Below, one piece after another: positions 22,565-30,786 of a DNA stretch of 45,536 nt. The stretch lies in the IMG/VR virus record IMGVR_UViG_3300027857_000028, positions 1-45,536 of that record, one strand, 5' to 3'. The notes under the pieces were generated by a model, which did not search any database, had not been told where the DNA came from, and was given only the letters and a program-made list of their open reading frames with translations. A program made the position numbers and the translations under genes. Source of the stretch: a virus. Each line of letters starts with the position of its first letter. Positions within the stretch are counted from its first letter, which is position 1.

Positions 22565-22734
22565 TACTGACGAACTGAGGTTCTGATCGTCAGTTTCCTA
22601 TATATACCCTATAACGCAAAACGCGCATAAATATACCCTTATACTCTCCTTAACATACTAATTGATACACTTTTCTATTTTATATTGCTTATATAGTGGA
22701 TATATAGAAAGTTGTCAGTTGTCAGTACAGTGTC
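22565..22734. repeat. AT-rich long inverted repeat, copy B
   Basis: Reverse complement of 6670-6839, with positions paired as x and 29404 minus x. Bases 22565-22666 are identical to copy A. Weaker similarity extends outward to about 22765 (GGAATGGAACAAACCC against the copy A flank). It lies between the divergent nuclease and terminase units (22465-22788), where no other gene is seen. The CTGACGA/TCGTCAG palindrome faces the nuclease; the CTGACAA tandem faces the terminase. Confidence 0.93.
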
Positions 22735-22788
22735 TGCAGGGGGAGAGGCGGAATGGAACAAACCCTGGCGTTAAGTTAAAGTCGCCCC

Positions 22789-23265
22789 ATGAGCGCGACG
22801 GCACACGACCTGCAGCCCATCAAGGCGTCCCTAGTGGCCGACCTGGTGGGGCTGATCAACATCAACCTTGCGGACCTTCTGCAGGTAAAGGCGTATACGT
22901 GCCACAGCTGCGATGGCGGGGGTACGGTCGGCAGCGAGGAAGAACGCACACTCGCGACATGTGCGACATGTGGCGGTATCGGCGCGGTAGAGCAATTCAC
23001 GTTCGACATGACGCGCATGAAGTCCGTGCAGTTTGGCCGCCTCGTCGAAGGTTGGGACGTGAAGCAAGGGCAGATCGTCCCGAAGATGCGCAGCAAGGAC
23101 AAAGCCTTTGCCACGCTGGTCAAGCTGCTTGGCTTCGACAAAGCCATTCTCGAAATTTCTAACGCAGCACCGTTCGCCGAATCTATTTCGGATGAGCAAC
23201 GCGCGGCTTATGTGGAGCAGCTAAAAGAACTGGCCGCCGCCGGCCTTCTGGATGCCCGCAAGTGA
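22789..23265 (+). CDS. Terminase small subunit with zinc-ribbon
   Basis: A 158-residue protein just before the large terminase. The middle CHSCDGGGTVGSEE then CATCGGIGAV has two DnaJ-like C-x-x-C-x-G-G knuckles, a probable zinc ribbon. VPKMRSKDKAFATLVKLLGF fits the C-terminal part of small terminases. It should recognise phage DNA for packaging. The start ATG 22789 is the first ATG after inverted-repeat copy B; its ribosome binding site is weak (TTAAGTTAAAG). The stop overlaps the large subunit start. Confidence 0.7.
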   Translation: MSATAHDLQPIKASLVADLVGLININLADLLQVKAYTCHSCDGGGTVGSEEERTLATCATCGGIGAVEQFTFDMTRMKSVQFGRLVEGWDVKQGQIVPKMRSKDKAFATLVKLLGFDKAILEISNAAPFAESISDEQRAAYVEQLKELAAAGLLDARK

Positions 23266-24785
23266 GCAGCGCGTGCCTAGCCGCTACACCCCTACCGGCT
23301 AACACCTGCGCGGGGCAGGAAGACGGCAAAACGACAGCCCTAGACCCCGTTGCGTTTCTGGTCGAGGCTGCTCGCACCAACTACGCGGCTTATGTGAGCC
23401 TGGTGCACCGTCCGCGGTTTAAGCATTCGGCGTTCAGCGCGCGCGTTTGCCGCCAAGTAGACCAGTTCGTCGAAGACGTCATTGTGGGCAAGCGCCCTGT
23501 GCTGATGCTCACTGCGCCTCCGCAACACGGAAAATCATCGCTGATCTCACGGTGCCTGCCGGCCTATCTATTCGGCCGATTGCATGCAGAGCTAGGGTCC
23601 GTGCGCATCGCGGGCGCGTCCTACGCTCTCAAGCTGGCGCGCCGTAACGCCCGAGACACCAAGCAGATCATGTCCTCTCCGGAGCATCGCGCGGTATTCC
23701 CTGATGCGTCCCTGATCGGCTTTAAAGGCGTGAGCACTTCGGACGAGTTTGATGTACCGGGCGGTTCACATTTTCAGGGCGTTGGCGTTGGCGGCGGCCT
23801 GACGGGTTTTTCGGTTGATGTGGCGCTGATTGACGACCCGACCAAGGACGCCATGCAGGCGTTGTCGCCGGACGTACAGGAGAATATCGAAAACTGGTAC
23901 GAGTCGGTCATCCTGACGCGCTTACAGGAACGTTCGGGCATAGTGATCATCGGTACACCCTGGTCCGCCAACGACCTGTTGGCACGCGTCAAGCGAAAGT
24001 TGAAAGACGACACGCGTTTCACCTTGCTGTCATTCCCGGCACTCAATCGCCCCGGCGAGTCCGGTTACCGCGAGGATCTGCCTGAAGGCGCGTTAGTGCC
24101 GCATTTGCACAGCGAAGCCAAACTCAAGGAAATGAAAGGAGCGCTTAGTGCCTTCTGGTGGTCCGCAATGTTCCAGCAGACCCCCATGGCCGAGTTTGGC
24201 GCCATCTTCAAACGAGAAGGCTTGCGCTATTACCGGCGCGCCGAGCTGCCCGAGGCGTTCGAACAGGTCATCATCTCGGTGGATGCCACGTTCAAGGATG
24301 GCGCGGCATCGGACTATGTCGCCGCGGGTGTATGGGGCAAGACGACGGACGGGCGAGTATGGCTGATCGCCAAGCGGCGCGAACAGCTCGCCTTCATGGC
24401 CACCGCCACGGCAATCATCGATCTCAAGAAAACCAATCCACGCGTGACGCGGGCATTCATCGAGGATGCTGCCAACGGCGCAGCCTTGGTGGATATGCTT
24501 AAGAAGCACATTCCCGGGCTAGTCGGTGTGCCGCCACTCGGTTCCAAAGAATCACGCTGGCATGCAGTATCGTGGGTATGGGATGCTGGCCAAGTCATGC
24601 TGCCGCATCCCGAGGAAGACCCCAGCATTGTGGCGTGGGTGGACGAAATCACGTCAGTGCCCGATTCCACCAGCGGGCATGACGATACCGCCGACTGTAT
24701 GGCAATCGCCTTGCAACAGCTATGCTTGCGCTCGCCGATCGCGGCGCTCATCACCAATGATATTTTGCGGATGGCTTCCCAATGA
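23262..24785 (+). CDS. Terminase large subunit
   Basis: A 507-residue packaging motor. ATPase: Walker A LTAPPQHGKSSLISR (about residues 84-98) and Walker B VDVALIDDPTKD (about 184-195), then a coupling-type segment VIIGTPWSANDLL. Nuclease: VIISVDATFKDG (first Asp, about 339), AFIEDAANG, and GHDDTADCMAIAL near the C-terminus. All catalytic residues look normal. GTG 23262 overlaps the small subunit stop (GTGA). The packaging mode cannot be read from sequence alone; circular assembly is compatible with headful packaging. Confidence 0.95.
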   Translation: MSSACLAATPLPANTCAGQEDGKTTALDPVAFLVEAARTNYAAYVSLVHRPRFKHSAFSARVCRQVDQFVEDVIVGKRPVLMLTAPPQHGKSSLISRCLPAYLFGRLHAELGSVRIAGASYALKLARRNARDTKQIMSSPEHRAVFPDASLIGFKGVSTSDEFDVPGGSHFQGVGVGGGLTGFSVDVALIDDPTKDAMQALSPDVQENIENWYESVILTRLQERSGIVIIGTPWSANDLLARVKRKLKDDTRFTLLSFPALNRPGESGYREDLPEGALVPHLHSEAKLKEMKGALSAFWWSAMFQQTPMAEFGAIFKREGLRYYRRAELPEAFEQVIISVDATFKDGAASDYVAAGVWGKTTDGRVWLIAKRREQLAFMATATAIIDLKKTNPRVTRAFIEDAANGAALVDMLKKHIPGLVGVPPLGSKESRWHAVSWVWDAGQVMLPHPEEDPSIVAWVDEITSVPDSTSGHDDTADCMAIALQQLCLRSPIAALITNDILRMASQ

Positions 24786-26428
24786 CTAAGCGCCGGAAAT
24801 CCAAGCAGCAACCGACTCGCCGTCCGACTGTGCCGGCGAATCTCCCCAAGCCTGCACAACCGGCTAAGCCTGCTGCGCCCGCCGATCCTGTACATATGCC
24901 ACTGAAAGGTCCGGCTGTTGGCCTGAACGCCCTGCTGGACGCGCCTGCGGATGTACCGAGTTTGTCGCTAGCCCAAGCCACGGCACACCAAGTCGATCCG
25001 TCGACTTACCGCCCTGTAGAACGCAAAGCGGCAGAAATGGCGCTCGATTTCAGCGGGCAAGCGGCCAACGCGTTGACATTCGTGGAAGCTACCAGTTTCC
25101 CCGGGTTCCCGACGCTCGCCTTATTGGCGCAGTTGCCCGAATACCGCACGATGCACGAGACACTTGCCGATGAATGCGTACGCATGTGGGGCAAGGTGAA
25201 AGCTTCGGGCGATGCATCGCCTGAGACGATAGCGGCCATCGAGGAAGAACTGAAGCGCATTGACTTGCGCACGCACGTACGGCAGGTAGTCATCCATGAC
25301 CAGGCGTTTGGCGGCGCGCATGTGTTCTTCAGCATGAAGGATGACAAAACCGCGCGCGACACACCGTTGATCTATCGCCCCTATAGCGTACCCAAAGGCT
25401 CGTTCATTGGGGTGCGCGTCGTCGAGCCCTACTGGGTGACGCCGAACTTTTATAACTCGATCGATCCTACCGCCGCCGATTTCTATATTCCGTCGTCCTG
25501 GTGGCTGCTCGGTATCGAGGTGCATGCCACGCGCTTGCAAACGGTCATCTCCCGGCCCGTGCCGGACATGCTCAAGCCGACGTATTCGTTCCGCGGCATT
25601 TCCATGTCGCAGCTGGCGATTCCTTACGTGGACAATTGGCTGCGTACGCGCCAATCCGTGTCGGATACAGTCAAGCAGTTCAGCGTGTCAGGCGTGGCGA
25701 TGGATCTGGCGCAGGCGCTGCAGCCCGGCGCCAACGTAGCCCTGCAACAGCGTGCCCAGCTCATCAACGCCTATCGCGACAATCGCAACCTGTTGTTGCT
25801 GGACAAGGCGACAGAAGAATTCTTCCAGGTCAATACGCCGCTGTCCGGACTAGATGCGCTACAGGCACAAGGTCAGGAGCAAATGTCAGCGGTGTCGCAC
25901 ATTCCGCTGGTCAAGTTGCTGGGCCTGACGCCTACGGGCTTGAACGCCTCCAGCGAAGGCGAGATCCGCGTGTTCTATGACTACGTACGCGGCTATCAGA
26001 GCAACGCGCTCGGCACGCTCATGCATAACGTGTTGCAGGTGGTGCAGCTATCGTTGTTCGGCGCCATCGACCCGGGTATTACATGGGAGTGGGCGCCACT
26101 GCATGAACTGACTGCGCTGGAAGAAGCAGATCGTCGCAGCAAGGACGCTGACACGTCGGTTAAGTATATCGAGGCCGGCGTGCTCAATGCGCAGATCGTT
26201 GCGGAGCATCTGGCCTCTGACCCAACCAGCGGCTATTCAGGTTTGCTCGGTGATACGGAAATGATCGAGCCCGCAGACGACGATATCAAAGGCATCACCG
26301 AGCAGATTTTGCAAATAGGCAACGAAGGCACCTTCCATGAAAATGCAGACACCGGACAAGAAGGAAAAGAAGCTGCCCCCGATCTTGCCGAATCACGCCT
26401 CGGAGTCGGTTTACAAGACGGCGCTTGA
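24782..26428 (+). CDS. Portal protein (DUF1073 type)
   Basis: A 548-residue portal. The family pattern is clear: VEPYWVTPNFYNSIDPTAA, SWWLLGIEVHATRLQTVISR, FRGISMSQLAIPYVDNWLRT, LSGLDALQAQGQEQMSAVSH, IPLVKLLGLTPTGLNASSEG. The first 50 residues are Lys/Pro-rich and probably disordered. Twelve copies form the DNA channel to which terminase docks. ATG 24782 overlaps the terminase stop. The 3' end overlaps the next gene by 92 bases, a long overlap. Confidence 0.92.
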   Translation: MTKRRKSKQQPTRRPTVPANLPKPAQPAKPAAPADPVHMPLKGPAVGLNALLDAPADVPSLSLAQATAHQVDPSTYRPVERKAAEMALDFSGQAANALTFVEATSFPGFPTLALLAQLPEYRTMHETLADECVRMWGKVKASGDASPETIAAIEEELKRIDLRTHVRQVVIHDQAFGGAHVFFSMKDDKTARDTPLIYRPYSVPKGSFIGVRVVEPYWVTPNFYNSIDPTAADFYIPSSWWLLGIEVHATRLQTVISRPVPDMLKPTYSFRGISMSQLAIPYVDNWLRTRQSVSDTVKQFSVSGVAMDLAQALQPGANVALQQRAQLINAYRDNRNLLLLDKATEEFFQVNTPLSGLDALQAQGQEQMSAVSHIPLVKLLGLTPTGLNASSEGEIRVFYDYVRGYQSNALGTLMHNVLQVVQLSLFGAIDPGITWEWAPLHELTALEEADRRSKDADTSVKYIEAGVLNAQIVAEHLASDPTSGYSGLLGDTEMIEPADDDIKGITEQILQIGNEGTFHENADTGQEGKEAAPDLAESRLGVGLQDGA

Positions 26429-27266
26429 ACGTGAAGTCAAACTGATGGTCAAAAGCTATCTGTGGTGGCTCTCTAATCGTTACCGTGATGCCGTCGAATC
26501 CAATGCGGACGCCGGCCGCGTCCCTGATCTTGCACAAGATGCTGCCCCTAAGAGCAGCCAGCAGCGCCTGCTGAGCGAGCTTACGCGCTTGCAAAAACAC
26601 TGGGAAAACCACTTCAAGGAACTAGCCACACGTCTGTCGCGGCGATGGGTAGGTCAGAGTTATCGAGATAACGCAAAGGCGTGGAAGGCGCAGGCGCGCA
26701 AGGCAGGCTTTACGGTTGACATGCAGCTAACGCCTGCACAACGTTCCGTGCTAGACACGACCGTATCTGAAAACGTGGCGTTGATCACGTCTATCCCCCA
26801 GCAGTTCGCCACGGATGTGCAGGGCATCGTGACGCGTTCGTTCCTAGCCGGTCGCGATCTAGCTACCATGGCCGACGAGCTGCGTAAACGCGGCGGTGTC
26901 ACTGTGAATCGTGCAGCATTCATCGCTAACGATCAATCCAATAAGCTTACGGCTTACATGAATGCGGGACGCCAGCGTGAATTAGGTTTGCACTGGGCTG
27001 TGTGGAAGCATTCCAGTGCAGGGAAAGAGCCCCGGCCCGATCACGTACGGGCTAGTCGTGAAGAATGGATCTTTGACACGCAGATAGGTATCGACTTCGG
27101 CGATGGCTTTGGTTTTGTGCTGCCAGGGGTAGCCATCCGCTGCCGCTGCGGTAGTCGCACGATCATTCCAGCGATCGGCCGGCATCTTGCCAGCGGCAAG
27201 GTGTTCGATCCCGACAAACTAATGCCTGTGCCCGGATTTCCGGGCGCCTATCGGCAAGGAGATTGA
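26337..27266 (+). CDS. Minor head protein (Mu gpF-like)
   Basis: A 309-residue protein. The C-terminal part has the Mu F-like signature: RAAFIANDQSNKLTAYMNAG, then HWAVWKHSSAGKEPRPDHV and GVAIRCRCGSRTIIP, with conserved His and the RCRC pair. Such proteins join portal and capsid and may be injected. The N-terminal third is basic and helical. ATG 26337 lies inside the portal gene, with GAAGG upstream; internal starts are possible. Confidence 0.88.
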   Translation: MKMQTPDKKEKKLPPILPNHASESVYKTALEREVKLMVKSYLWWLSNRYRDAVESNADAGRVPDLAQDAAPKSSQQRLLSELTRLQKHWENHFKELATRLSRRWVGQSYRDNAKAWKAQARKAGFTVDMQLTPAQRSVLDTTVSENVALITSIPQQFATDVQGIVTRSFLAGRDLATMADELRKRGGVTVNRAAFIANDQSNKLTAYMNAGRQRELGLHWAVWKHSSAGKEPRPDHVRASREEWIFDTQIGIDFGDGFGFVLPGVAIRCRCGSRTIIPAIGRHLASGKVFDPDKLMPVPGFPGAYRQGD

Positions 27267-27268
27267 GG

Positions 27269-27727
27269 ATGTCTACAGGCGTCAAACAGATCGACCCGGC
27301 GCTATCGCCTTCCGACATGGCTGCGGCTATCCACGCGTTGTGGCGAGACGTCCGTATCGTCAACACCTACTGGGTTCCACTTCTAGGCGGCACGGCCCGG
27401 GATTGGGATCGCAAGGCCATCTATCTGGACTGTCGTTTCCCGCGCTATATCGACTTCGGCGGTCGTCATGTTGACGTATGGCGGTACGTGCTCATTCACG
27501 AATGCGTAGAGCGTACACTCATGGATGAGCTGAATCTGCCTTATGCAATAGCGCACACTTTCGCTACGGCAGCCGAGCGCGCCGCTGTCGAGGCAGACGG
27601 CCACTCATGGGATGACTACACGCTAGCGTTGCGTCCGTGGATTGACTTGGCGCGGACTAGACCGAAAGATGCCCAGCTCGCGCCGGGCATCGACATGCGT
27701 CCTATGCAAGCAGGACATCGGCACTAA
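27269..27727 (+). CDS. Hypothetical protein with HExxE-type metal site
   Basis: A 152-residue protein starting at ATG 27269 (AAGGAG upstream); TTG 27263 also opens the frame but is less likely. The helix YVLIHECVERTLMDEL then AIAHTFATAAERAAVEADG shows an H-E-x-x-E pair and a later His and Glu. These could bind a metal ion as in small peptidase-like phage proteins. A zinc peptidase acting in head maturation is conceivable, but no family is certain. It ends the first head operon segment. Confidence 0.65.
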   Translation: MSTGVKQIDPALSPSDMAAAIHALWRDVRIVNTYWVPLLGGTARDWDRKAIYLDCRFPRYIDFGGRHVDVWRYVLIHECVERTLMDELNLPYAIAHTFATAAERAAVEADGHSWDDYTLALRPWIDLARTRPKDAQLAPGIDMRPMQAGHRH

Positions 27728-27739
27728 GTCATAACCGTC

Positions 27740-28156
27740 TTACTTGTACTCCGCGATGAGGTCGGCAAGGTCTTCCGTACGTACACAGCTATCAAAGCAG
27801 CCTGCGTACTTTGTTAAAGCCTCCAACCTCTCCACTGGCACGCTGGCGGACTTCGGTGGGGTGAGTGCGTAATGGAAAGTGTGGTCGTATAGATAGACGA
27901 CTTTACCAATCATATCTTTTGGCAACCACATGAGAACACTTCCGATATCGCCGTTAGCTACGACCGTTCCAGTCTGGACGAATGAAACAATTTCATTCAC
28001 AGCATCCTTGCCATCCGGCACACCCGATGCCTGGGCGCGGGCTTGCCATGCCTCAATAGCAGCCCTCAATCCTGAAATACGCGGCCAAATGTGCGTTTCA
28101 CGATGATAGGCAATGCGAGCCATCTCAAAAGCCTCTCGCTCTGCGTTGTTAGTCAT
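27740..28156 (-). CDS. Hypothetical protein, 138 aa (leftward islet)
   Basis: Begins EREAFEMARIAYHRETHIWP and has AAIEAWQARAQASG, the alpha-helical opening common in small mosaic early proteins of phages. Later IGKVVYLYDHTFHYALTPPK is beta-rich, and AGCFDSCVRTEDLADLIAEY closes the protein. ATG 28156 has AAAGGA upstream and overlaps the Cys-rich gene by eight bases. Function unknown. It faces the head gene at 27727 tail to tail with no clear terminator. Confidence 0.6.
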   Translation of the reverse strand: MTNNAEREAFEMARIAYHRETHIWPRISGLRAAIEAWQARAQASGVPDGKDAVNEIVSFVQTGTVVANGDIGSVLMWLPKDMIGKVVYLYDHTFHYALTPPKSASVPVERLEALTKYAGCFDSCVRTEDLADLIAEYK

Positions 28157-28334
28157 GGCTGCTGTCCTTTACTTCAATGTTGTGTCTTTTATCCAAGACA
28201 AGCGAATGATAGGGCCGCGCTTCCGGCGTATCGGCCAAGTGGAAGTCATCAACGCAAATCTCAATCTCACCTTCAAATTGCAAGGCAGGATGGCATTGTG
28301 GATAGGGCGAGCCGCATGTTGGACACTTACTCAT
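28149..28334 (-). CDS. Small Cys-rich protein, 61 aa (leftward islet)
   Basis: Begins MSKCPTCGSPYPQCHPALQF, a C-x-x-C knuckle with a third Cys and a His, likely zinc-binding. The rest is short and acidic (EIEICVDDFHLAD). ATG 28334 overlaps the stop of the upstream gene by eight bases; the frame continues upstream but without a ribosome binding site. Unknown function. Confidence 0.55.
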   Translation of the reverse strand: MSKCPTCGSPYPQCHPALQFEGEIEICVDDFHLADTPEARPYHSLVLDKRHNIEVKDSSHD

Positions 28335-29271
28335 GACTTTCCCCTTTGCTCGCGGCGTCGATACGCTCATGCAGATCGATTTGCATTCCATCGCCAACCC
28401 CATCACGTTCCCAAATCCATGCGTCGGTTTCAATGCGATCAACGTTTCTGATTATCCACCTATATCGTTCTGCGTCCTCCCTATCCCGCGACGCGACGGC
28501 GGAGAGGGCGGCGCAATGTAACTCATTAAGCAATTTAAGCGTTGCCCTAATCCCATCGGGATGCCTGACAGTAATGCTGTAGCCACCCATGTCTATGCTT
28601 TCTTCATCCCTATCGCATGTGACATGCATGCCTGTAACTCGATCATGAATCATCTCATGATCAATAAAGAATCGAGGATCATCCGTCACCTCCGCCGCGT
28701 TGCGCTGGGGCGGATTAGTGCCTTCTATCGCTTCATCCAGAGCTTTTAGCTCATGATTCCAAAGCGCAGCGTCATCGGTTTCGGTCGGTAATACCTCCGC
28801 ATGTTTTCTCGCAAGACATATAGCCATACGAATTTTCCCCTCGTGGGTGCGCAAGTACTCAGACGCCACCGGCTCATCGTTGCGCCGTCCCGTTAACTTA
28901 TCCGTCACAGCTTGCATGCGATCGACATCATCACCTTGCATCGTATGACCAGCGAGTGCATGATCTTCTAGACAGTTCAATGCTTCGGAAAGGGTGATTT
29001 CATTGGGAGAGCTGCGCTGTTTGGCTTTTTCAATAACATCATCGACGTTATCACCGTCCGCACCCAACAACGCAGCTACTTGATCCCAATGTTGCTTGCC
29101 TTCGTCTATTTGCGACAAGAGTTCATCCACGTTTCGCTGCTTGGCTAGCTCGGCGTCGAGGGCTGCTTTCCATCGACGCATGCGCGCTGGTCCAGCCAAT
29201 CCACCTAACAAGCAATCGTCAATATCAGCACTAGCGCGCTCAAGCGTCATCTGTTTCGGTGTGGTGGTCAT
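28327..29271 (-). CDS. Hypothetical mosaic early-type protein, 314 aa (leftward islet)
   Basis: A soluble, mostly helical protein (ADIDDCLLGGLAGPARMRRW, ELLSQIDEGKQHWDQVAALL). The late part DREDAERYRWIIRNVDRIET is typical of Ead/Ea22-like phage mosaic proteins. ATG 29271 opens MTTTPKQMT. A leftward promoter with TTGACA is upstream, and codon use appears similar to neighbours. The three-gene islet interrupts the rightward head block between the metal-site gene and the DUF2213 gene. Function unknown. Confidence 0.6.
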   Translation of the reverse strand: MTTTPKQMTLERASADIDDCLLGGLAGPARMRRWKAALDAELAKQRNVDELLSQIDEGKQHWDQVAALLGADGDNVDDVIEKAKQRSSPNEITLSEALNCLEDHALAGHTMQGDDVDRMQAVTDKLTGRRNDEPVASEYLRTHEGKIRMAICLARKHAEVLPTETDDAALWNHELKALDEAIEGTNPPQRNAAEVTDDPRFFIDHEMIHDRVTGMHVTCDRDEESIDMGGYSITVRHPDGIRATLKLLNELHCAALSAVASRDREDAERYRWIIRNVDRIETDAWIWERDGVGDGMQIDLHERIDAASKGESHE

Positions 29272-29299
29272 GGCAATAGCTCGGTTGTGATGTAGACAC

Positions 29300-29328
29300 A
29301 TCGTCGCATCATAAGATTACCCTGTCAA
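29300..29328 (-). promoter_or_regulatory. Leftward promoter of the 27.7-29.3 kb islet
   Basis: On the minus strand TTGACA (29328-29323), 17-bp spacer, GACGAT (29305-29300). The -35 is perfect, the -10 weak. Its -35 box forms a palindrome with the -35 of the rightward promoter (TGTCAA-TAGC-TTGACA). Confidence 0.55.
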
Positions 29329-29332
29329 TAGC

Positions 29333-29362
29333 TTGACATCATAAACCCGATAGCGCGATAAT
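29333..29362 (+). promoter_or_regulatory. Rightward sigma70-like promoter for the capsid genes
   Basis: TTGACA (29333-29338), 18-bp spacer, GATAAT (29357-29362). Transcription would start near 29369, about 20 bases before ATG 29389. It is back to back with the leftward islet promoter. Confidence 0.65.
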
Positions 29363-29388
29363 TGCATCCGTACGCATGGCTAGTTAAC

Positions 29389-30774
29389 ATGCGATGCATG
29401 CCCGAGAACCGGATCATTTTTGCCTTTGATAAGCAAACCGCGCGCAGTCGTGACGCGGACGGGCGCATGCGCGTCAAGAACTGCATCCTGTCGACGGCGG
29501 AAATCAATCCCTATCGCGGTTCAGAGATCCCCGGGTGTGACACGTTGGGTTTGAAGCCCAATCATGTCTACGATTTGTATCGCCATCCTGATGAGATGGC
29601 TAAGGCGGCGCCGACCTTTGAGGGCGTGCCGCTGATGATCAAGCACATCGGTCAGACCGCCGAGGAGCCGCGCAAGGAGTACCAAGCCGGCGCGATCCAT
29701 TCGGTAAAGTTCGACGGCAAGCACCTGCGCGGCGACTTGCTGGTGTCCGATGGCAAAGCGATCGACTTGATCGAGTCGGGCGCCATGACGGATTTGTCGT
29801 GCGGCTATCGCTACGAACCGGATATGACGGCCGGCGAAGTGAACGGCCGGCGCCACGATGGCGTCATGCGAAATTTGGCCGGTAACCACGTAGCGCTCGT
29901 GGACGACGGGCGCGCTAGTGGCGCACACGTCGCAGATAGTGCACTATTTGACCCGCAAGGGCCGAACCCATCCATGCAAGGAGTTGACGAAATGGCAGGT
30001 GAAACGAACCTCCCGGCAGGTGGGCCGCCCGGCTCGGCTGCAGGCGAAGAGCACGAACAGTCGGCACTGGAGATGGTAGGCCAGTCCCTCAAACACATCG
30101 CAGGCTTGCTGGAGAACATCCATGGCAAGCTGAGCGGCGGCGAAAGCGAAGCCAAACCGGCTGCCGAGCCAATGGCCAATGCCGAGAAGGCCGAAGATAA
30201 AGACGAGCACGAAGGTGCCAAAGACTTCGAGCTTGATCCCGCCGTGCGTGAAGGTGCGGAAGGCAAGCACGAAGGCGCCGAAGACGAATCGGACGAGGAT
30301 GAGGAAGGCGAGCCCGAAGGCGCCATGGACGAAGACGACGGCGCGGGCGAGTATCCGATGCCCAAGCAGGCCCCCCAGGAAGGCACGCCGGCACGTGGCG
30401 AAAAGACCATCGCCATGGACGCCGCCAGCATCCGCAAGCACACCCAAGCGGCTGTTGAAGCGGCCGTCAAACGCGAGCGTACCCGCGCCTTGAACGTCGA
30501 ACGCGCCAAGCGGGACGTGCGCGGCGTGCTTGGCGAGGTGTACGGCATGGATAGCGCTGCGGCGATCTACCGCGAGGCACTGGCCGCGGTCGGCATCGAT
30601 CCCAAGTCGGTCCCCAAGGGCATGGCACGTGTCGCGTGGAATACCCACTGTGCCACCGCCGCCCGCTCGGCCGGTGCGCGTCCGCAGGCCGAGATGGCCA
30701 TGGACTCGGCAGGCGTCGAGAAGTACCAGTCTGGCGTCCTTGCCAGCCTGTCCAAAATTCGCAACCTGGGCTAA
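29389..30774 (+). CDS. DUF2213 protein (putative head maturation protease/scaffold)
   Basis: A 461-residue protein. The N-terminal 180 residues show the DUF2213 pattern: RMRVKNCILSTAEINPYRG, NHVYDLYRHPDEMAKAAPTF, GVPLMIKHIGQT, and the AMTDLSCGYRYEPDMTAG then NLAGNHVALVDDGRA segments. LAGNHVALVDDGRA resembles the His-containing strand of prohead proteases. The C-terminal half is very acidic and Ala/Glu-rich (DESDEDEEGEPEGAMDEDDG) and helical at the end, like a scaffold. Thus one gene may act as protease plus scaffold. The start is either ATG 29389 or ATG 29398; both lack a strong ribosome binding site. Confidence 0.8.
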   Translation: MRCMPENRIIFAFDKQTARSRDADGRMRVKNCILSTAEINPYRGSEIPGCDTLGLKPNHVYDLYRHPDEMAKAAPTFEGVPLMIKHIGQTAEEPRKEYQAGAIHSVKFDGKHLRGDLLVSDGKAIDLIESGAMTDLSCGYRYEPDMTAGEVNGRRHDGVMRNLAGNHVALVDDGRASGAHVADSALFDPQGPNPSMQGVDEMAGETNLPAGGPPGSAAGEEHEQSALEMVGQSLKHIAGLLENIHGKLSGGESEAKPAAEPMANAEKAEDKDEHEGAKDFELDPAVREGAEGKHEGAEDESDEDEEGEPEGAMDEDDGAGEYPMPKQAPQEGTPARGEKTIAMDAASIRKHTQAAVEAAVKRERTRALNVERAKRDVRGVLGEVYGMDSAAAIYREALAAVGIDPKSVPKGMARVAWNTHCATAARSAGARPQAEMAMDSAGVEKYQSGVLASLSKIRNLG

Positions 30775-30786
30775 AGGAAAACAACC

